Source: Chloranthus sessilifolius (taxonomy: Eukaryota > Streptophyta > Magnoliopsida > Chloranthales > Chloranthaceae). Taken from it: DNA of 64,000 nt. Made by a program: the position numbers and the translations under genes. The stretch is from the NCBI GenBank assembly GCA_021018995.1, contig CM037593.1, positions 35,353,810 through 35,417,809 on the forward strand, written 5' to 3'. How positions within the stretch are numbered: position 1 is the stretch's first letter; each line of letters begins with the position of its first letter. A model generated the notes under the pieces. The model had not been told where the DNA came from and did no database searches. It worked only from the letters and a program-made list of their open reading frames with translations. This document shows positions 22,808-34,420 of the stretch, in pieces.

Positions 22808-24090
22808 GTGAGATTAGCCCTTGGCGGGCAATTTAAAGACCCGCTTTGCCGAGGGCCCATCTATGAAGAAAAAGAAAAATCCAAAAAAATAAAAGAAATA
22901 CAAAATAATCTAAAAAAATTATCTTTTAAAATTCTCGATAAAATTAAGAAAAATAATGTCTTAATTGAAAAACCCATCCCACGTGAAATCGATTCCTTTC
23001 CTGTAGAAATACAAGAAGAGGTAGGAGTCACGAGTCTGGACGAGGAGATCCCTACTAAGGAGCACCCTAATGAGCTCCTGGACCCATTTGTCGATTTTGA
23101 GCATGACCCTACTCCAATCGTTGAAGAAACAGAGGACATCAACTTAGGTACAAAGGAGGTTCCTAGAATCACTAAGATCGGAACGCTGCTATCTCCCAAG
23201 AAAAGAAAAAGCATGATTGATTTCGTTCGATCATACCAAGACGTCTTCTCATGGTCATATGAGGATATGCCTGGTTTGGATCTCGATTTGGTCGAGCATG
23301 AGCTGTCGCTATATCCAGATATTAAGTCGGTCAAGCAGAAGTTGAGACGCCTAAGGTCAGAATGGATGCTGAAAGTGAAGGATGAGGTCATCAAATAATA
23401 TGATGCAGGGTTTCTCATAGTCTTCAAATACCCATAATGGCTGGCCAATGATGTCCTTGTACCAAAGAAAGATGGAAAGGTCTGCATGTGCATCGAATTT
23501 AGAAATCTGAATAAGGGAGCGTGAAAGACGACTTCCCATTGCCACACATCGATATCTTGGTCGATAACACTGCCAGACATGGGATGCTCTCATTTATGGA
23601 TGGATTCTTTGAGTAAAATCAAATCCAAATGGCCAAAGCAAACTGAGAGAAGACAATGTTCATTACTCCATGGGGAACTTTTTGTTACCGAGTCATGCCA
23701 TTCGAATTAACGAATGCTTGGGCGACATACCAAAATGCGATGACAACTCTTCCACGACATGATGCACCAAGAAATTGAGGTGTACGTTGACGACATGATC
23801 ACCATGTCACTAGAGAGAGGTGATCATCTGATAAACCTCCAAAAGCTATTTGAGAGGCTGAGAAAATACAGGTTATTTTTGAACCGTCAGAAATGCGCAT
23901 TCAACGCCATGTCAGGAAAACTACTATGCTTCATCGTCAACAGAAGAGGAATCGAGGTTGACCCGATCAAGGTAAAAGCCATCGTCGTAATGCCACCGCC
24001 ATCTATCGAGAGGTCAGAGGTTTCTTAGGTAGGAAATAGTACATTAGTCAATTCATCGCACAACTCACTCTTATCTGCACACTGATCTTC
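22808..24090 (+). pseudogene. reverse transcriptase of element 2
   Basis: The open part (22,808-23,398) has FVRSYQDVFSWSYEDMPGLD, the usual Tat lead-in, and ends at a TAA where the family has Gln (VIKQYDAGF). Then VPKKDGKVCMCIEFRNLN and, after frameshifts, the catalytic VYVDDMI at about 23,780 and KYRLFLNRQKCAF follow. Several stops and frameshifts mean no enzyme can be made. Confidence 0.7.
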
Positions 24091-24640
24091 ATGCTACTAA
24101 GAAAAGATTCACCCGTTGAAGGGAACGATGACTATCAAGTAGCATTTGATAAGATTAAGGGCTACCTTCTCAACTTGCCAGTGTTGGTACCACCTGAACC
24201 AGGGAGACCACTCTTAATGTACCTCTCCACAATAAAAGTTTCGATGGGATGCATCCTAGGGCAGCATGATGAGACAGGAAGAAGAGAGTAGACTATCTAC
24301 TACCTGAGCAAGAAATTCACTGATTACGAGACATGTTATTCTCATATGAAGAAAGCATGCCTGACTCTCGTATGGGCTACACAGAGGCTCCCCCACTACT
24401 TGCTATCTCAAGCCATTCTACTCCTAGCACGAATGGATCCGTTGAAGTACCTATTCAAAAAGTCGGCCCTCACTGGCCGAACTGCACGCTGACAACTTCT
24501 CTTATCTGAATTTGACATCACGTATGTTACTCAGAAGTCAATCAAGGGGCAAGCACTCACCGATCATCTTACTGAGAACCCCTTACCCGATTATGAGCAT
24601 CTAAGGACCGAATTTCTTGATGAGGACATCTTGTTGATGC
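24091..24640 (+). pseudogene. RNase H of element 2
   Basis: Recognisable pieces are FDKIKGYLLNLPVLVPPEPG, YYLSKKFTDYET and MDPLKYLFKK, followed by a region ending LTDHLTENPLPDYE. These match the RT-linked RNase H of gypsy elements. TAG at about 24,290 and TGA near 24,490 interrupt it. Confidence 0.6.
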
Positions 24641-24641
24641 A

Positions 24642-25040
24642 ATGGAGATTGAAGAGTCCTGGGTAATGCACTTCGATGGGGTAACAAATGTTGAAGCTCA
24701 AAGGGTCGACACTATCCTAATTTTGCCAAAAGGATCTCATATACCAGTCTCCATCAAGCTCAATTTCCCCTGCACTAACAACATGACCAAGTATGAAGCC
24801 TGCGTAGCAGGCCTACAAGCAACCTTGGGCTTGAATGTAACTCATCTTGGGGTGTTTGGTGACTCACAATTGATCATATGCCAGACAAATGGAGATTGGA
24901 AGATGAAGGATGAGAAGTTGATCCCATACCATGAGCACCTCGAAGATCTGATGGCATGCTTCAATGATGTTACCTTCTCTTATGTCTTGCAAGTAAGAAA
25001 TTGCTTTGCCGATGCGCTAGCAACGTTAGCATCAAGGTGA
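24642..25040 (+). pseudogene. second, archaeal-type RNase H of element 2
   Basis: This uninterrupted 132-codon frame contains WVMHFDGVTN, TKYEACVAGLQATL, LGVFGDSQLIICQ and NCFADALATLASR. They are the four catalytic-motif regions (D, E, D, D) of the RNase H that Tat-lineage elements gained in addition to their own. The domain itself looks intact although the polyprotein is dead. Confidence 0.75.
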
Positions 25041-25065
25041 AACCAATCATGATCGAACAAAGAAA

Positions 25066-26395
25066 CGAGCCGGCTTTCTGCCTTCGGATTGAGGGATCCA
25101 CAGGGATAGATGACGAGTGTCCATGGTTCTCGGATATCAAAAGTTTCCTTGAAACACGAACATTCCCAAAAGGTACGTCTAAGACGGATAGACAGACCAT
25201 TCAGCGTTTAGTGGCAAATTACGTCATCTGTGTAGAGTGCCTCTACAAGGGGTCATATAATAATATCCTGCTCTGATGTCTAACTGAGGGCGAGACAACT
25301 AACATTATGAAAGAGATTCATGAGAGAGTATGCAGGGCTCACGTCTTTGGACACATGCTCGCCAATTAAGAATATCCTATGATAAGAGTATTTCTGGACC
25401 ACCATGGAAACTGACTGTTGCAAGAAAGTGCAGAACTGCTACAAATGCCAAGAATACTCTAGTCTGATATATGTTCCTACTATAGATCTACACAACATAA
25501 CCACTCCCTGTCTATTTACCACATGAGGCCTCGACGTAGTCGGAAAAGTCAATCTGAAAGCATCAAATGAGCATCAGTTTATCCTTGTCGCCATTGCGTA
25601 CTTCATAAAACGGGTAGAGGTGACATCCTATACAAACATCACGATCAATCATGTTGCAAAATTCATTAATAATAATATTGTGTGTCGATTCTGTGTACAC
25701 AAGGACATCGTCACGGACAATGTCACCAACTTCGCAAACAAGCGCATAAGAGCCTTTTGAGAGCAGTACAAAATAAAACATCATCGCTCATCACCATATC
25801 AGCCACTAACCAACAGATCTGTAGATGTGGCTAATAAAACAGTCATCCACATCCTTGAGAAGATGGTTGTCACATACCATGATTGGAGTGAAATGTTAAC
25901 ATTTGCACTATGGGTTTACTGAACGTCGATCTGTACCGCTCCAGGGGCCACGCCATTCTCCCTTGTGAAAGGGATCGAAGCCATCCCGCCAGTCGAAGTT
26001 GAAGTACCCTCACTCAGCATTCTCATCGAATCTGATCTATCAGAAGTCGAAAGAGATAGGTCCCACTTTGAGCAACTAAACTTGCTAGATGAGAAAAGGC
26101 TCATAGCTTTATGTCACACCCAGGCCTATCAGAGAAGGATCACACGCGCTTACAACAAGTGTGTTCGCATTCGAGATTTAAAGGTGGGTGATACAATAAT
26201 CAAGAAAATATTCCCTTCTCTCCACATCAATCCAAGAGGGAAATTCAAGCATAACTGAGAGGGACCTTACGTCATCCGAGAAGTGCTCCCAGGGTACGCA
26301 CTCTGCCTTGCTACCATGGACGAAATCACTTTCCTGAGCCCATCAACGCTGGATACGTATGACAATTATATTCCTAAGTCTCCTATGACAACATA
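25066..26395 (+). pseudogene. integrase of element 2
   Basis: Pieces in several frames are SFLETRTFPKGTSKTDRQ, HKDIVTDNVTNFANK (central catalytic Asp), HHRSSPYQPLTN, VKGIEAIPPVEVEVPS and, at the end, DTIIKKIFPSLHINPRGKFK then EGPYVIREVLPGYALCL, the typical Tat integrase C-terminus. Several frameshifts and stops. Confidence 0.7.
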
Positions 26396-26829
26396 AGTAC
26401 TGATAAAATAGATACATGACTGCTTAAGGACCCCATAAAAGAGGCCATCATTTCAAACCCAAGTAGCCAAAAACGTGTCTTTGAGCACTCATACCCTTTT
26501 CTACACCTATTGAGCCATGAGCCTTTCTTTTATAAACCCTTCCCAGGTGTTGGTACGCTCTTTTTCTAGGTTCCTTTCGATCCTCGGAATAAGTGGCCCA
26601 ATTCGATCAGAGTGGACGCTGGCAAAGGCAGTGGATAATGAATAAGAGATATCAAATACTGAAAATAAAGAGGTAAATTCTAAGGGAAAAATATCTGATT
26701 CGATGCGATCTCCAATTGTAGATATTTATCGATGCTACAACACATCTTTGATCACGCTTTTTAGGGTGTGGGTTGACTTCTTTGTTGAACGTCGGCCGAC
26801 TGATTCCAATAGCTCTGGGTCGCCTGAGA
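26396..26829. other. 3' UTR of element 2 and unassigned junction
   Basis: After the integrase end there is a non-coding stretch without a recognisable polypurine tract or LTR start. The boundary between element 2 and the LTR E region lies somewhere here and cannot be fixed by eye. Confidence 0.35.
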
Positions 26830-27046
26830 GTTTAGTTAATCTAGTTTTCCTAATCCTACTCTAAGTCTAATTAATTTACTCTCCTAATACTACTCTAACT
26901 CTAACTGATTTTAATTTCCTACTACTACTATAATTCTAATTGATTTAGTTTCCTAGTTCTACTATAATTCTATTTAAAGTAGAAGTTTCCTAATTCTACT
27001 ATAATTCTAATTAATTTAGCTTCCTAATTCTACTATAATTCTAATT
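26830..27046. repeat. tandem repeats of about 40 bases
   Basis: Five to six degenerate units carry TTTCCTAATTCTACTATAAT and CTAATTAATTTAG, or close variants. They probably belong to the R/U5 side of the minus-strand LTR E. Confidence 0.75.
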
Positions 27047-27636
27047 AAAAAAGGGGTGGTGGCCTGTTATGCTAAGGAGGATTGGCCCCGTTCCCGGGTA
27101 CCCTCCATAAGCTCCCTTGGGCAAATCGGGTAACTAAGGATTGTTTTAAAAATATTATAGATTAAAAACTGAATTTGAATTGAAAGATTAAGGTTTTAAG
27201 GATCAGAATTAAGAAATTTGAAGATTAAGATTTTAAATTAGAACTGAGAATTATGAACTAGAAGTAAGAAATTAAGAATTAGAACTTGAAAATAAAGACT
27301 ATGATCTAGAATTTAGGATTAAAAACTAAAAATTGATAGCTAAAAGCTGAGAACTGATTCTAGAGACTAAGAACTAGAACCAGAAATTAAGAGATTTGAA
27401 CTAAAGAACTAAGAATTGCAACCTAAGATCTAAAACTAGAAATTAAGAACTAGAAACTAGAACTAGAACTGAGAACTAGAATTTAAAACTAAAACTAAGA
27501 ACTAGAACTAGAAATTAGAAATTAAAACTAAAGAGAGATTATCTGAAGCTGAGCGCCGTAGAGGGAGTCTCACAATTCTAAGCTTGGAGGAAGGGAACTC
27601 GAGACTTGAATGTTGAATTGATGTGAGTAGGGGGGT

Positions 27637-27646
27637 CTATTTATAG
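27637..27646 (-). promoter_or_regulatory. TATA box of LTR E
   Basis: The minus strand reads CTATAAATAG immediately downstream of the palindromic U3 array, giving the orientation of this LTR. Confidence 0.55.
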
Positions 27647-27656
27647 GTATTCGGGT

Positions 27657-27869
27657 AATTATACACCCTATGGGAGGCGTGTAAGTGGTTGGTTGGATCC
27701 GATTGCACGCCCTGTCTCGGGCGCTTAATCCAGTTTGAGTCGGTCATGGACTAGGGTAGTCGGATGACCGGTTTGACTAGGAATCCTAGTTCCAACTCAC
27801 TTGGAACTAATTATGCACCATGTATGGGGCGTGCGATCTAATTAAGCACTCTTATCAGTGCGCTTAATC
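27657..27869. repeat. palindromes in U3 of LTR E (left four)
   Basis: Four imperfect palindromes of about 30 bases lie at 27,657-27,685 (arms TTATACACCC / GGCGTGTAAG), 27,701-27,730 (GATTGCACGCCC / GGGCGCTTAATC), 27,809-27,838 (AATTATGCACC / GGCGTGCGATC) and 27,840-27,869 (AATTAAGCACT / AGTGCGCTTAATC). Four more follow on the far side of element 3. Confidence 0.8.
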
Positions 27870-28100
27870 GTGGAGTTTGGGCGGTCATGGGAGTTGATCA
27901 GTCACATAATTTACCATTTTATCACCCTTAACTTAGTGATACTAGGCTTTAGTTTGCTACTAATAACTTACTGATGTGTAGATATTAGAGATAAATAGTA
28001 TAATAGAGCCTAAGTGTTAATATTCATCAAAAGGAACTCAAAAAGTAGTAAAGAATGACAATAGAATTGAACGACGAAGCCCTACATACTGAACAAATAA

Positions 28101-28421
28101 AAAATCGCTATTTTACGATTTTCTAAGAGTGAAAGACTATGAAAGCCAAAGAATTGTAATTTACGATTCTCTAAAAGAAGCCACTCAAAGGAGAAAAGTA
28201 AATAATCATATTTTTCAGAGAATCGTCCGTCAAGTCTGCTAAGTCATAAGAGTGAGCAGCATGAAGATGTAAAATCTTCATTTACGATTTTTGTAGCAAA
28301 ATGACAAAACTAAAGAATCATCTTTTACAATTTTCCCTCTTTGAACCATACTGAAAGTAGAGAATTATAATTTACGATTTTCCACCAAAGAAGAGAGACA
28401 GAGAATCGGTATCAACGATTT
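28101..28421. repeat. palindrome array in U3 of element 3
   Basis: Imperfect palindromes of 19-25 bases built on an AATCG...CGATT theme occur at about 28,101, 28,150, 28,271, 28,313, 28,360 and 28,401, mostly 40-60 bases apart. The counterpart of the second in the 3' LTR (36,724-36,742) is perfect: GAATCGTAATTTACGATTC. Confidence 0.75.
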
Positions 28422-28714
28422 TACAGAAAGCTTAATTCACTGCTGCTGCTGATCACGTGAGTGAAGATTATCATTGCCATGAACCAAATTAGAAGATCTC
28501 TAGAAGTCTAGTGAATCACGGATCTGAGAAGACTGATGAAGATCTACTCTGAAGGAGTCTGTTGCTGAAATAAAAGACAGCAATCTAGAAGCACATCTAC
28601 AGTCTAAAGTAAGGAAAAGATAAAATTAGAAATTAGAGTTATATTAGGAATCTTTTGTTTTTAGTAGTTTCTTTTATTAGAATTAGAAGTCTTTCTAATC
28701 CGACTTCTTATGAT

Positions 28715-28722
28715 CTATAAAT
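28715..28722 (+). promoter_or_regulatory. TATA box of element 3 LTR
   Basis: The sequence ATCTATAAATAAG contains a TATAAATA box, preserved in the 3' LTR copy near 37,290. Confidence 0.6.
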
Positions 28723-29529
28723 AAGAGAGCTTGGTATAGGAATAAGCATCGAAGAATTTCAGCATCAATTAACGCCTGAGGTTGATTTTTTTCTGATCAA
28801 AGTAGTGTAAAATAGTTAGAGTAGATTAGATATCAGAGGTTTCTCATGAGTAATTGACGGTTGCAATTGGGTGCTGATGATTAGTGTAGATATCCTAGTT
28901 TCTCAAAAGCAATTAACAACTGTGGCTGAGGGGTGAAAGATATATTTATTTGCTTTCTAGATTAGATTTTATTTTCTTTTATTTACAGCTTTGTAAACAT
29001 ATCTAAGTTTTAATTTGAATTGACGACTCAGGTTAGAATTTGCAGATTAGTGTAATGGTTTTTATTTTTTCATTTTTAGTTTTCTATGGTTTGATTGACA
29101 CCCAGATTTTAGGAAGTTGTTGATTAGATTAAATTTGTATTGATAGCATCCTAGACTTGATTGACGACCAATGCTAAGAAACTAGATATATAGTGTAACG
29201 GTACTATTTAAATTCGTAAATATTCGATAGCTGAAGATTGAGATTGACGACCTCAATTAGAAGGAGGATTTAGATTTATTTTATGCATTTTAGATTAATA
29301 AACCGTTCTTTTATTCATGTTTCTCCAGTAGATTAGATCTTAAAGATAAATAAAAGTTTTTAAGATAAGGATTTAAGTAGAAGATATAAATAAGAAATAA
29401 TTAGATAAATAAACTTTCTCGTGGGAACGATCATATGCTAGTACTATAATTTCCATTGTGCACTTGCAATAGGTTAAGACTTGAATTTAATATAATAATA
29501 ATATACATAATAAGCAACGATCAAGTTTT

Positions 29530-29547
29530 TGGCGTCGTTGTCGGGGA
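29530..29547 (+). other. primer-binding site of element 3, tRNA-Asp type
   Basis: TGGCGTCGTTGTCGGGGA begins 6 bases after the LTR and differs from the tRNA-Asp complement at two positions. Element 1 uses the same primer, and the two gag sequences are related. Confidence 0.85.
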
Positions 29548-29839
29548 AGCGGAATTTATCTCTATTTCTATTTTTATCCAATATTTATATTCTTTTAGAA
29601 ACCAATATTTATCTTTCTCTCTTTATATTTCTTTATATTTTTATCTTTCTTTGATCGCTTCTTAATCTTTTCCAGGTTTATTCAGAATAAGCAAATTAAG
29701 GTTTCAACTTCCCCTGATCAGAGAAGCAAGAGGCCTAGATTTGTTCTCTCCCTGCTCTTCTAAAATAAAAATTATATAAAAAGGTTATATATAAAATTTT
29801 TTTTTTCTTTCCTTTGTGGTGTATGCATCATACCTAGTC

Positions 29840-31280
29840 TAGAAGTCTAGACTATTTTGAATACGACCTAGAAATTGAGCGGACTCTCCTGCACAGACTT
29901 GCATTAAGCTCTGTAAGAGATCCTCAAACCATGGCTGACGAGCTTTCAATTGAAGCACACTTCAGTCTTGTAGATTTGACCGAGCTCTCTTGTATAGTTA
30001 TATCAGAGGCAGCTGAAGGTCAGAGCTATGAAATCAAGCCCCACACACTTCAAAATTTACCTACTTTTCATGGGTTTGATAGGGAAGATTCCTACCAACA
30101 TTTGAGGGACTTCATAGAGCTTTGCACAATGCTGTAGACCATGACTAATAAGGAAGCCATAAGACTGTGTTTGTTCCCTTTCTCTCTCAAAGATAGGGTG
30201 AAGGCATGATTAATTTCACTACCGGCCTGAAGTATAACCACTTGGGAGGAGTTACAGTCTAAATTTTTGGGCGAATACTTTCCAATCGGTTGAACAAATC
30301 AAATTCGCCAAGCAATTCAAGGTTTTAGGAAAAAGCCCGGAGAATTATTTCATGAGAGTTGGCAGCAGATGAAGGATTTGCTATAAAAATGCCCTCATCA
30401 CGAGGTACCTAATTGGTCTATAGCACAAAGTTTTTACCAAGGATTGACTGAGACTAACCAATCCACAATCGATGCCGTAAGTGGAGGAGCCTTCATGGCT
30501 CAAAACGGCCAGTAGACCTGGAATCTGTCTGAGAAACTGGCCAACACTTTAAAGCAAAAATAAGCTTTGCTGCAGACTGATCCAAATATTGCTCGTCATA
30601 CCCCGCTCGCAAGAGGAGTGGTTTATGAGGTCAATAAGGAGAAAATAAAAGCTGAGGATGACATGAGTGCAAAAGTTTTAGCCCTTGAGCAAAAAATTGC
30701 TACACTCATGAATTCCAACACAAACACTTTGGATAGATCTGAGACAAACCAGTCAATTTGCCAGACTCACACATATACTAAAAACCCTGCTGCATCGTAA
30801 TATCAAGAGATGGTGGAAATGGAACAAGTACTGGCTTTTCAGAGGGGAGACTACGGGAATACCAAAAACCTGTCGTGGAGGAACCATCCAGGATTTAACT
30901 ATGGTTCCACTGCAGGGTCATAGCTAGCACCAACAACTATGCAGCCTAGATTTCCCCATACTGAAGTTTTCCATCTGGGACCCCAAATACAGCCTAGATT
31001 GGACCATAGAGTAATATGTCTGATGCTACGATTGTTCAAATCCTTCAAGATTTACAACAACAGTCGCACTAGCATTCAAGAGATTTGCACCAACTTGCTC
31101 AATTCTCTCAGACCCTTCATTCACATACCCAGTCCATCACAAAGCTAGAAAGCCAGATTGGACAACTAACTTCACAAGTGGCAAGTAGAGAAAGTGGCCA
31201 ACTACCAACACAACCTGTAAACAATCCTAGAAGCCATGCTTTCCTGGGGGAGACAGCTGCTCCCCATAATACAAATTAAA
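29840..31280 (+). pseudogene. gag of element 3 (Athila-like), many stops
   Basis: Reading across stops, the frame goes through EYDLEIERTLLHRL, the ATG at 29,931 (MADELSIEAHFSL), LPTFHGFDREDSYQHLRDF, SITTWEELQSKFLGEYFP and LFHESWQQMKDLL. It ends with TKLESQIGQLTSQVASRESG. The core is homologous to element 1 gag (LPSFHGMEWEDPYQHIKDF). Stops at VKA*LISL (Trp expected), FPIG*TNQ (Arg expected) and others fit C-to-T change. No zinc knuckle is evident. Confidence 0.75.
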
Positions 31281-31931
31281 AACCTTCATGGATCGTCGAG
31301 CTACCGACTCATCCGTAGCACCAACTGTAAACTATGTAAACTATTTTATTTCATTTCATTTCTTTCCTTTTTTTTAAGTATCATACTGAGGCCGAAGTCG
31401 TTGAGAAACGATCGATCATAACCTATACTTACCTTTATAATGGACAATCGTATAGATTTATGATTGATCGTGAGAGTGTTTAAATAGAAATGCAGTGATT
31501 GCGATTCTTAAAATTTAGAATCAAACTACGATTCTAGGTAGAACTTATGTGATGACCGGCTTAGCAGGTCATCACTGAAAACTGGACCCATATATTCCAA
31601 AAAAGGGGATATGTCGATTCCATTTTCAAAAACCCTTCCATTTTTGCTTCTCTCCTAGCTTCCCTCTCTTTCTCAAATCCCCTGTAATACTAACCGTTCT
31701 GTTACCCAATCCAACCATACATTTTCGAAAAAAAAAAATTCCCTTTTGCCTTCCGTTTTATTCTAAGAGAGCCTTACGAGCAATTTCTATCGCGTAATTT
31801 CAAATTAGGGTTTCAATCATCAACAAGGTAAGGGAACGATGTTTAAATGAAAAGAAATTTGCATGGGTTATTTAGTCAATACTTGTTTGTTCAAAGTTTG
31901 ATTAATATAATTGATTAACTTTTGCAAAAAA
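31281..31931. other. spacer between gag and second ORF of element 3
   Basis: This 650-base gap stands where protease, RT and integrase would be in an autonomous element. It contains no pol motif. A leader-like segment with AGGGTTTCAATCATCAAC precedes the second ORF. Confidence 0.55.
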
Positions 31932-33304
31932 ATGACGAACGAACAGGGAAAACGACAATGGGAAGACGAGGAAGATGAGGAAGGTAACAATTCTGATAAC
32001 ACTCCCATTATTCATCGTATTGCACGGTTTGTTGCCATTAGAGCCAAATCAAAAGCAACAGACCCTCCCAAGAAGAAAATTAAATCTTTAGGGGTAGTTA
32101 TCAGAGAAGGTCCCTCAGACACAAACGAGAAAGATTCTATGTCTGACCTAAAAAAGGGACCCAAATTAAATAAAGGTAAAAAGCCAATGTCCTCCGATAT
32201 ACCAGCGAAAAAACTCCCTACTTCAATAAAATAGCACATCGTGGGAGCCGAGGTTGTAGTAGAAGTTGACACCTTAGAAAAATTGGAGATGGGAGGAGAA
32301 GCAATAAAGTACTTTAAGGATGCAGGTCTCCACTATTTTCTAAAGCCTAGAGTTACACAAGTCTACCCTAGATTGGTAAGACTATTTTATGCAAATATGA
32401 GCAATAGCAGCAAGGGACCCGTCCCAACTCTGTCAACAACCATTGATGGATTTCCAATTTCGATTACAAAATCAATGGTTGCTGGGGTGATGAATGCACC
32501 TCTGGAAAGATATGGGCTATCCTCTAGCACTTCTAACGCGAATATACTTAGACCTTCGCCCGAGACCCTGCCATATTTTATATAAATGGCCACAGATTTT
32601 CTAGGCAAACCACCAAATGATAAATCATTTTTCCTGCGAAAAGACTTGGAGGAACGAAACTTATCCCTTCACTTTTTCAATGTTTTAATTCACAAAACTG
32701 TTCATCCCACGGGACATGGGACCCAGCGAAGGGCCCTCTTTACAAAAGCCCTATACCTAATGGCACACTGCTATTGGTTTGATGTCCCTTCTTAACTTTT
32801 AGAGGTGATGAACACAGTAAGGGAGAAGTTACCTCAAAAGAAATATCAAACAAATAAATTACATCTACCCTTTCGTGGGTTAATTACAAATCTATTAGCA
32901 AATGTGAGATACAACATTGATCCCAAGGAAAAGGCATTGCCCCGAAGCAATGAGATCTTAACACCTCAGACCTATCGGAGAACCTTAAGTGCTGCGAATA
33001 AAAAGAAAATCCTTATTTCGACACAACCAAAAGAGGTCTTGTCTTAACTAGAAACCATCCAAGAATAGTTAGAGACTGCAGTGGAACAAGCAGCAGAAAT
33101 TGTAGCCACTAAAGCAGTGGTAATGGAAGAAGGTGAGAGTACTTCTACTCCACCCCTTGAGAAAGCAAGGAGCAGCTGCCTAGTAATAGAGATAATATAT
33201 GAGGATATAGTACTAGCTATAGACCAAACCGGTCTGTATGACTCGGCTCTAGATTCTCCAACAGGGCCTATTTTGCCCCTACAACAGAAGCATACATACT
33301 ACTA
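31932..33304 (+). pseudogene. second ORF of element 3, putative plant transposon protein type
   Basis: A basic, charged N-terminus (MTNEQGKRQWEDEEDEE) leads into a conserved region: VYPRLVRLFYANMSNSSKG, TTIDGFPISITKSMVAGVMN, LFTKALYLMAHCYWFDVPS and LHLPFRGLITNLLANVRYN. This layout (FYANM; a buried 'GFPI' strand; AL..L; LPF..LITNLL) is what is labelled 'putative plant transposon protein' in plant annotation. Its biochemical role is unknown. Stops are at about 32,232, 32,583, 32,793 and 33,045. A related ORF sits in element C at 47.4-48.3 kb. It is not gag, pol or a recognisable envelope. Confidence 0.6.
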
Positions 33305-33418
33305 ATCATTACGGAAGCAGGCCCTGTAAGCCCAATCTTAGAAAGTTTAGAAGAAACTCCTTCCACAATTTATCAACAAGCTGCTGGAAGAGCTACTCCC
33401 AGCCAAGTCCCTGCACCA

Positions 33419-34420
33419 GTGGATCCTGTTGCTCAGCATACAGCCAATACCGAGCAAACTCTCATAGCCCACGTAGTAGAGGCAAATCAAAGCTCAGAGT
33501 TACCAAGAGAGAGCTTTACAGAATTGCTACATGAAGAAGAAGCACCCACTGAGGATCCACCAGTACCCACCACATCAGTTCACGAGTTAGAAAGGAGATT
33601 AAAGGCAGTCAAGCAATGGCAACTCACATATGAACCGAAGCTATTGCCGTTACTAGCAGTAAATAGAAAGGTGAGAGAACTAGAGCAATGGATTTCTACA
33701 AATGTCCCACCTTTGATACAACTGCCAGGAATAGTAAGAAAGTGGATGGGGGGATTTCAAGAACTAAAAAAAAGAGTCTAGGATACCACCTTAACAGCCT
33801 AAGAACGGGTAGAGATACTGGACAGCTTGCGAAGAAAAGTTGTACAAGAGCAAGGTGCGAGATGGGCAGCAAGGACAGAAAAGAAAGTTTAGGATGCTAC
33901 CTTGTCCCTTCAAGCCTAATTAGTACATCAAACTACAAAAATGAGTCCAAAATAGCGAGCTTGGGAAGAGGAGAAGAGAGTATATGAAGAGAAAATTGCC
34001 AGTATCCTTGAACAAATGGAGAATTCATAGCAGATCCGGATTTCGGAGAAACGACACAAGAAAAAGCTCATAAGGATTATGAACAGACCCTGAACATATT
34101 ACTGAATGGGAGGACTCAAGAACTTATAAAAGAACTAGGGAAATCAGTTAAACTACAAGAGGAAAAAGAGTCCCTAATTCTTATTTGTGCTGAACAAAAG
34201 GAAAGATTGAGTCCATTAAGAAATTTTGGGTCACTGTGACAAAAGAGAAAGTTGTTTCTGACAAACTAAGGGATGAAAATGACATAAAATTTGATATTAT
34301 TTGCCAACTACAGAGTAAAGTGACAGAAAAGGGGAATGAGCTGCAAGCATTAAAATAGAAATATGAAGCATTAATAGCAGAGATGGAAGACATTTCTGTC
34401 TCCTATGGAGCATCTCACTT
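33419..34420 (+). pseudogene. C-terminal helical region of element 3 second ORF
   Basis: Several frames in succession are rich in E, K, L and Q with heptad-like spacing, for example HELERRLKAVKQWQLTYEPK and a Glu/Lys-rich stretch after 34,000. This suggests a long coiled-coil tail continuing the second ORF, now broken by stops and frameshifts. No membrane segment is seen. Confidence 0.4.

Larger units (their letters stand above)
15573..26560 (+). mobile_element. Tat/Ogre-like LTR retrotransposon 2, no 3' LTR found
   Basis: The 5' LTR, tRNA-Arg-type primer site, long proline-rich gag, protease followed by a G-patch, RT, RNase H, a second archaeal-type RNase H and integrase stand in Tat-lineage order. 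The second RNase H is diagnostic of Tat/Ogre/Retand elements. It is inserted into element 1. No copy of the LTR start (TGTAGACACC) is visible downstream, and the right boundary near 26.5 kb is a guess: after the integrase end and a 3' UTR the sequence changes character. Confidence 0.75.
26830..27894 (-). mobile_element. LTR E, left part (minus strand), split by element 3
   Basis: On the minus strand, a palindrome-rich U3 is followed by CTATAAATAG at 27,646-27,637 and a transcribed-looking purine/pyrimidine-skewed stretch. A degenerate AGAACTAGAAATTAAGAAC-like tract fills about 27,150-27,540. The U3 is interrupted at 27,894 by element 3 and continues at 58,955 with the same kind of palindromes. 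No primer site was found at the left end. Confidence 0.5.
27895..29523 (+). repeat. 5' LTR of element 3
   Basis: It begins TGATCAGTCACAT and ends ...CGATCA. A TATA box is at about 28,715, palindromes at 28,101-28,421, and a GGGAACGATCATATGC motif near the 3' end. The whole LTR aligns with the three fragments of the 3' LTR. Confidence 0.85.

Noticed and set aside
22861-23580. 239-codon minus-strand frame
   Set aside because: It is the antisense shadow of the element 2 RT lead-in, whose plus-strand frame has clear family motifs.
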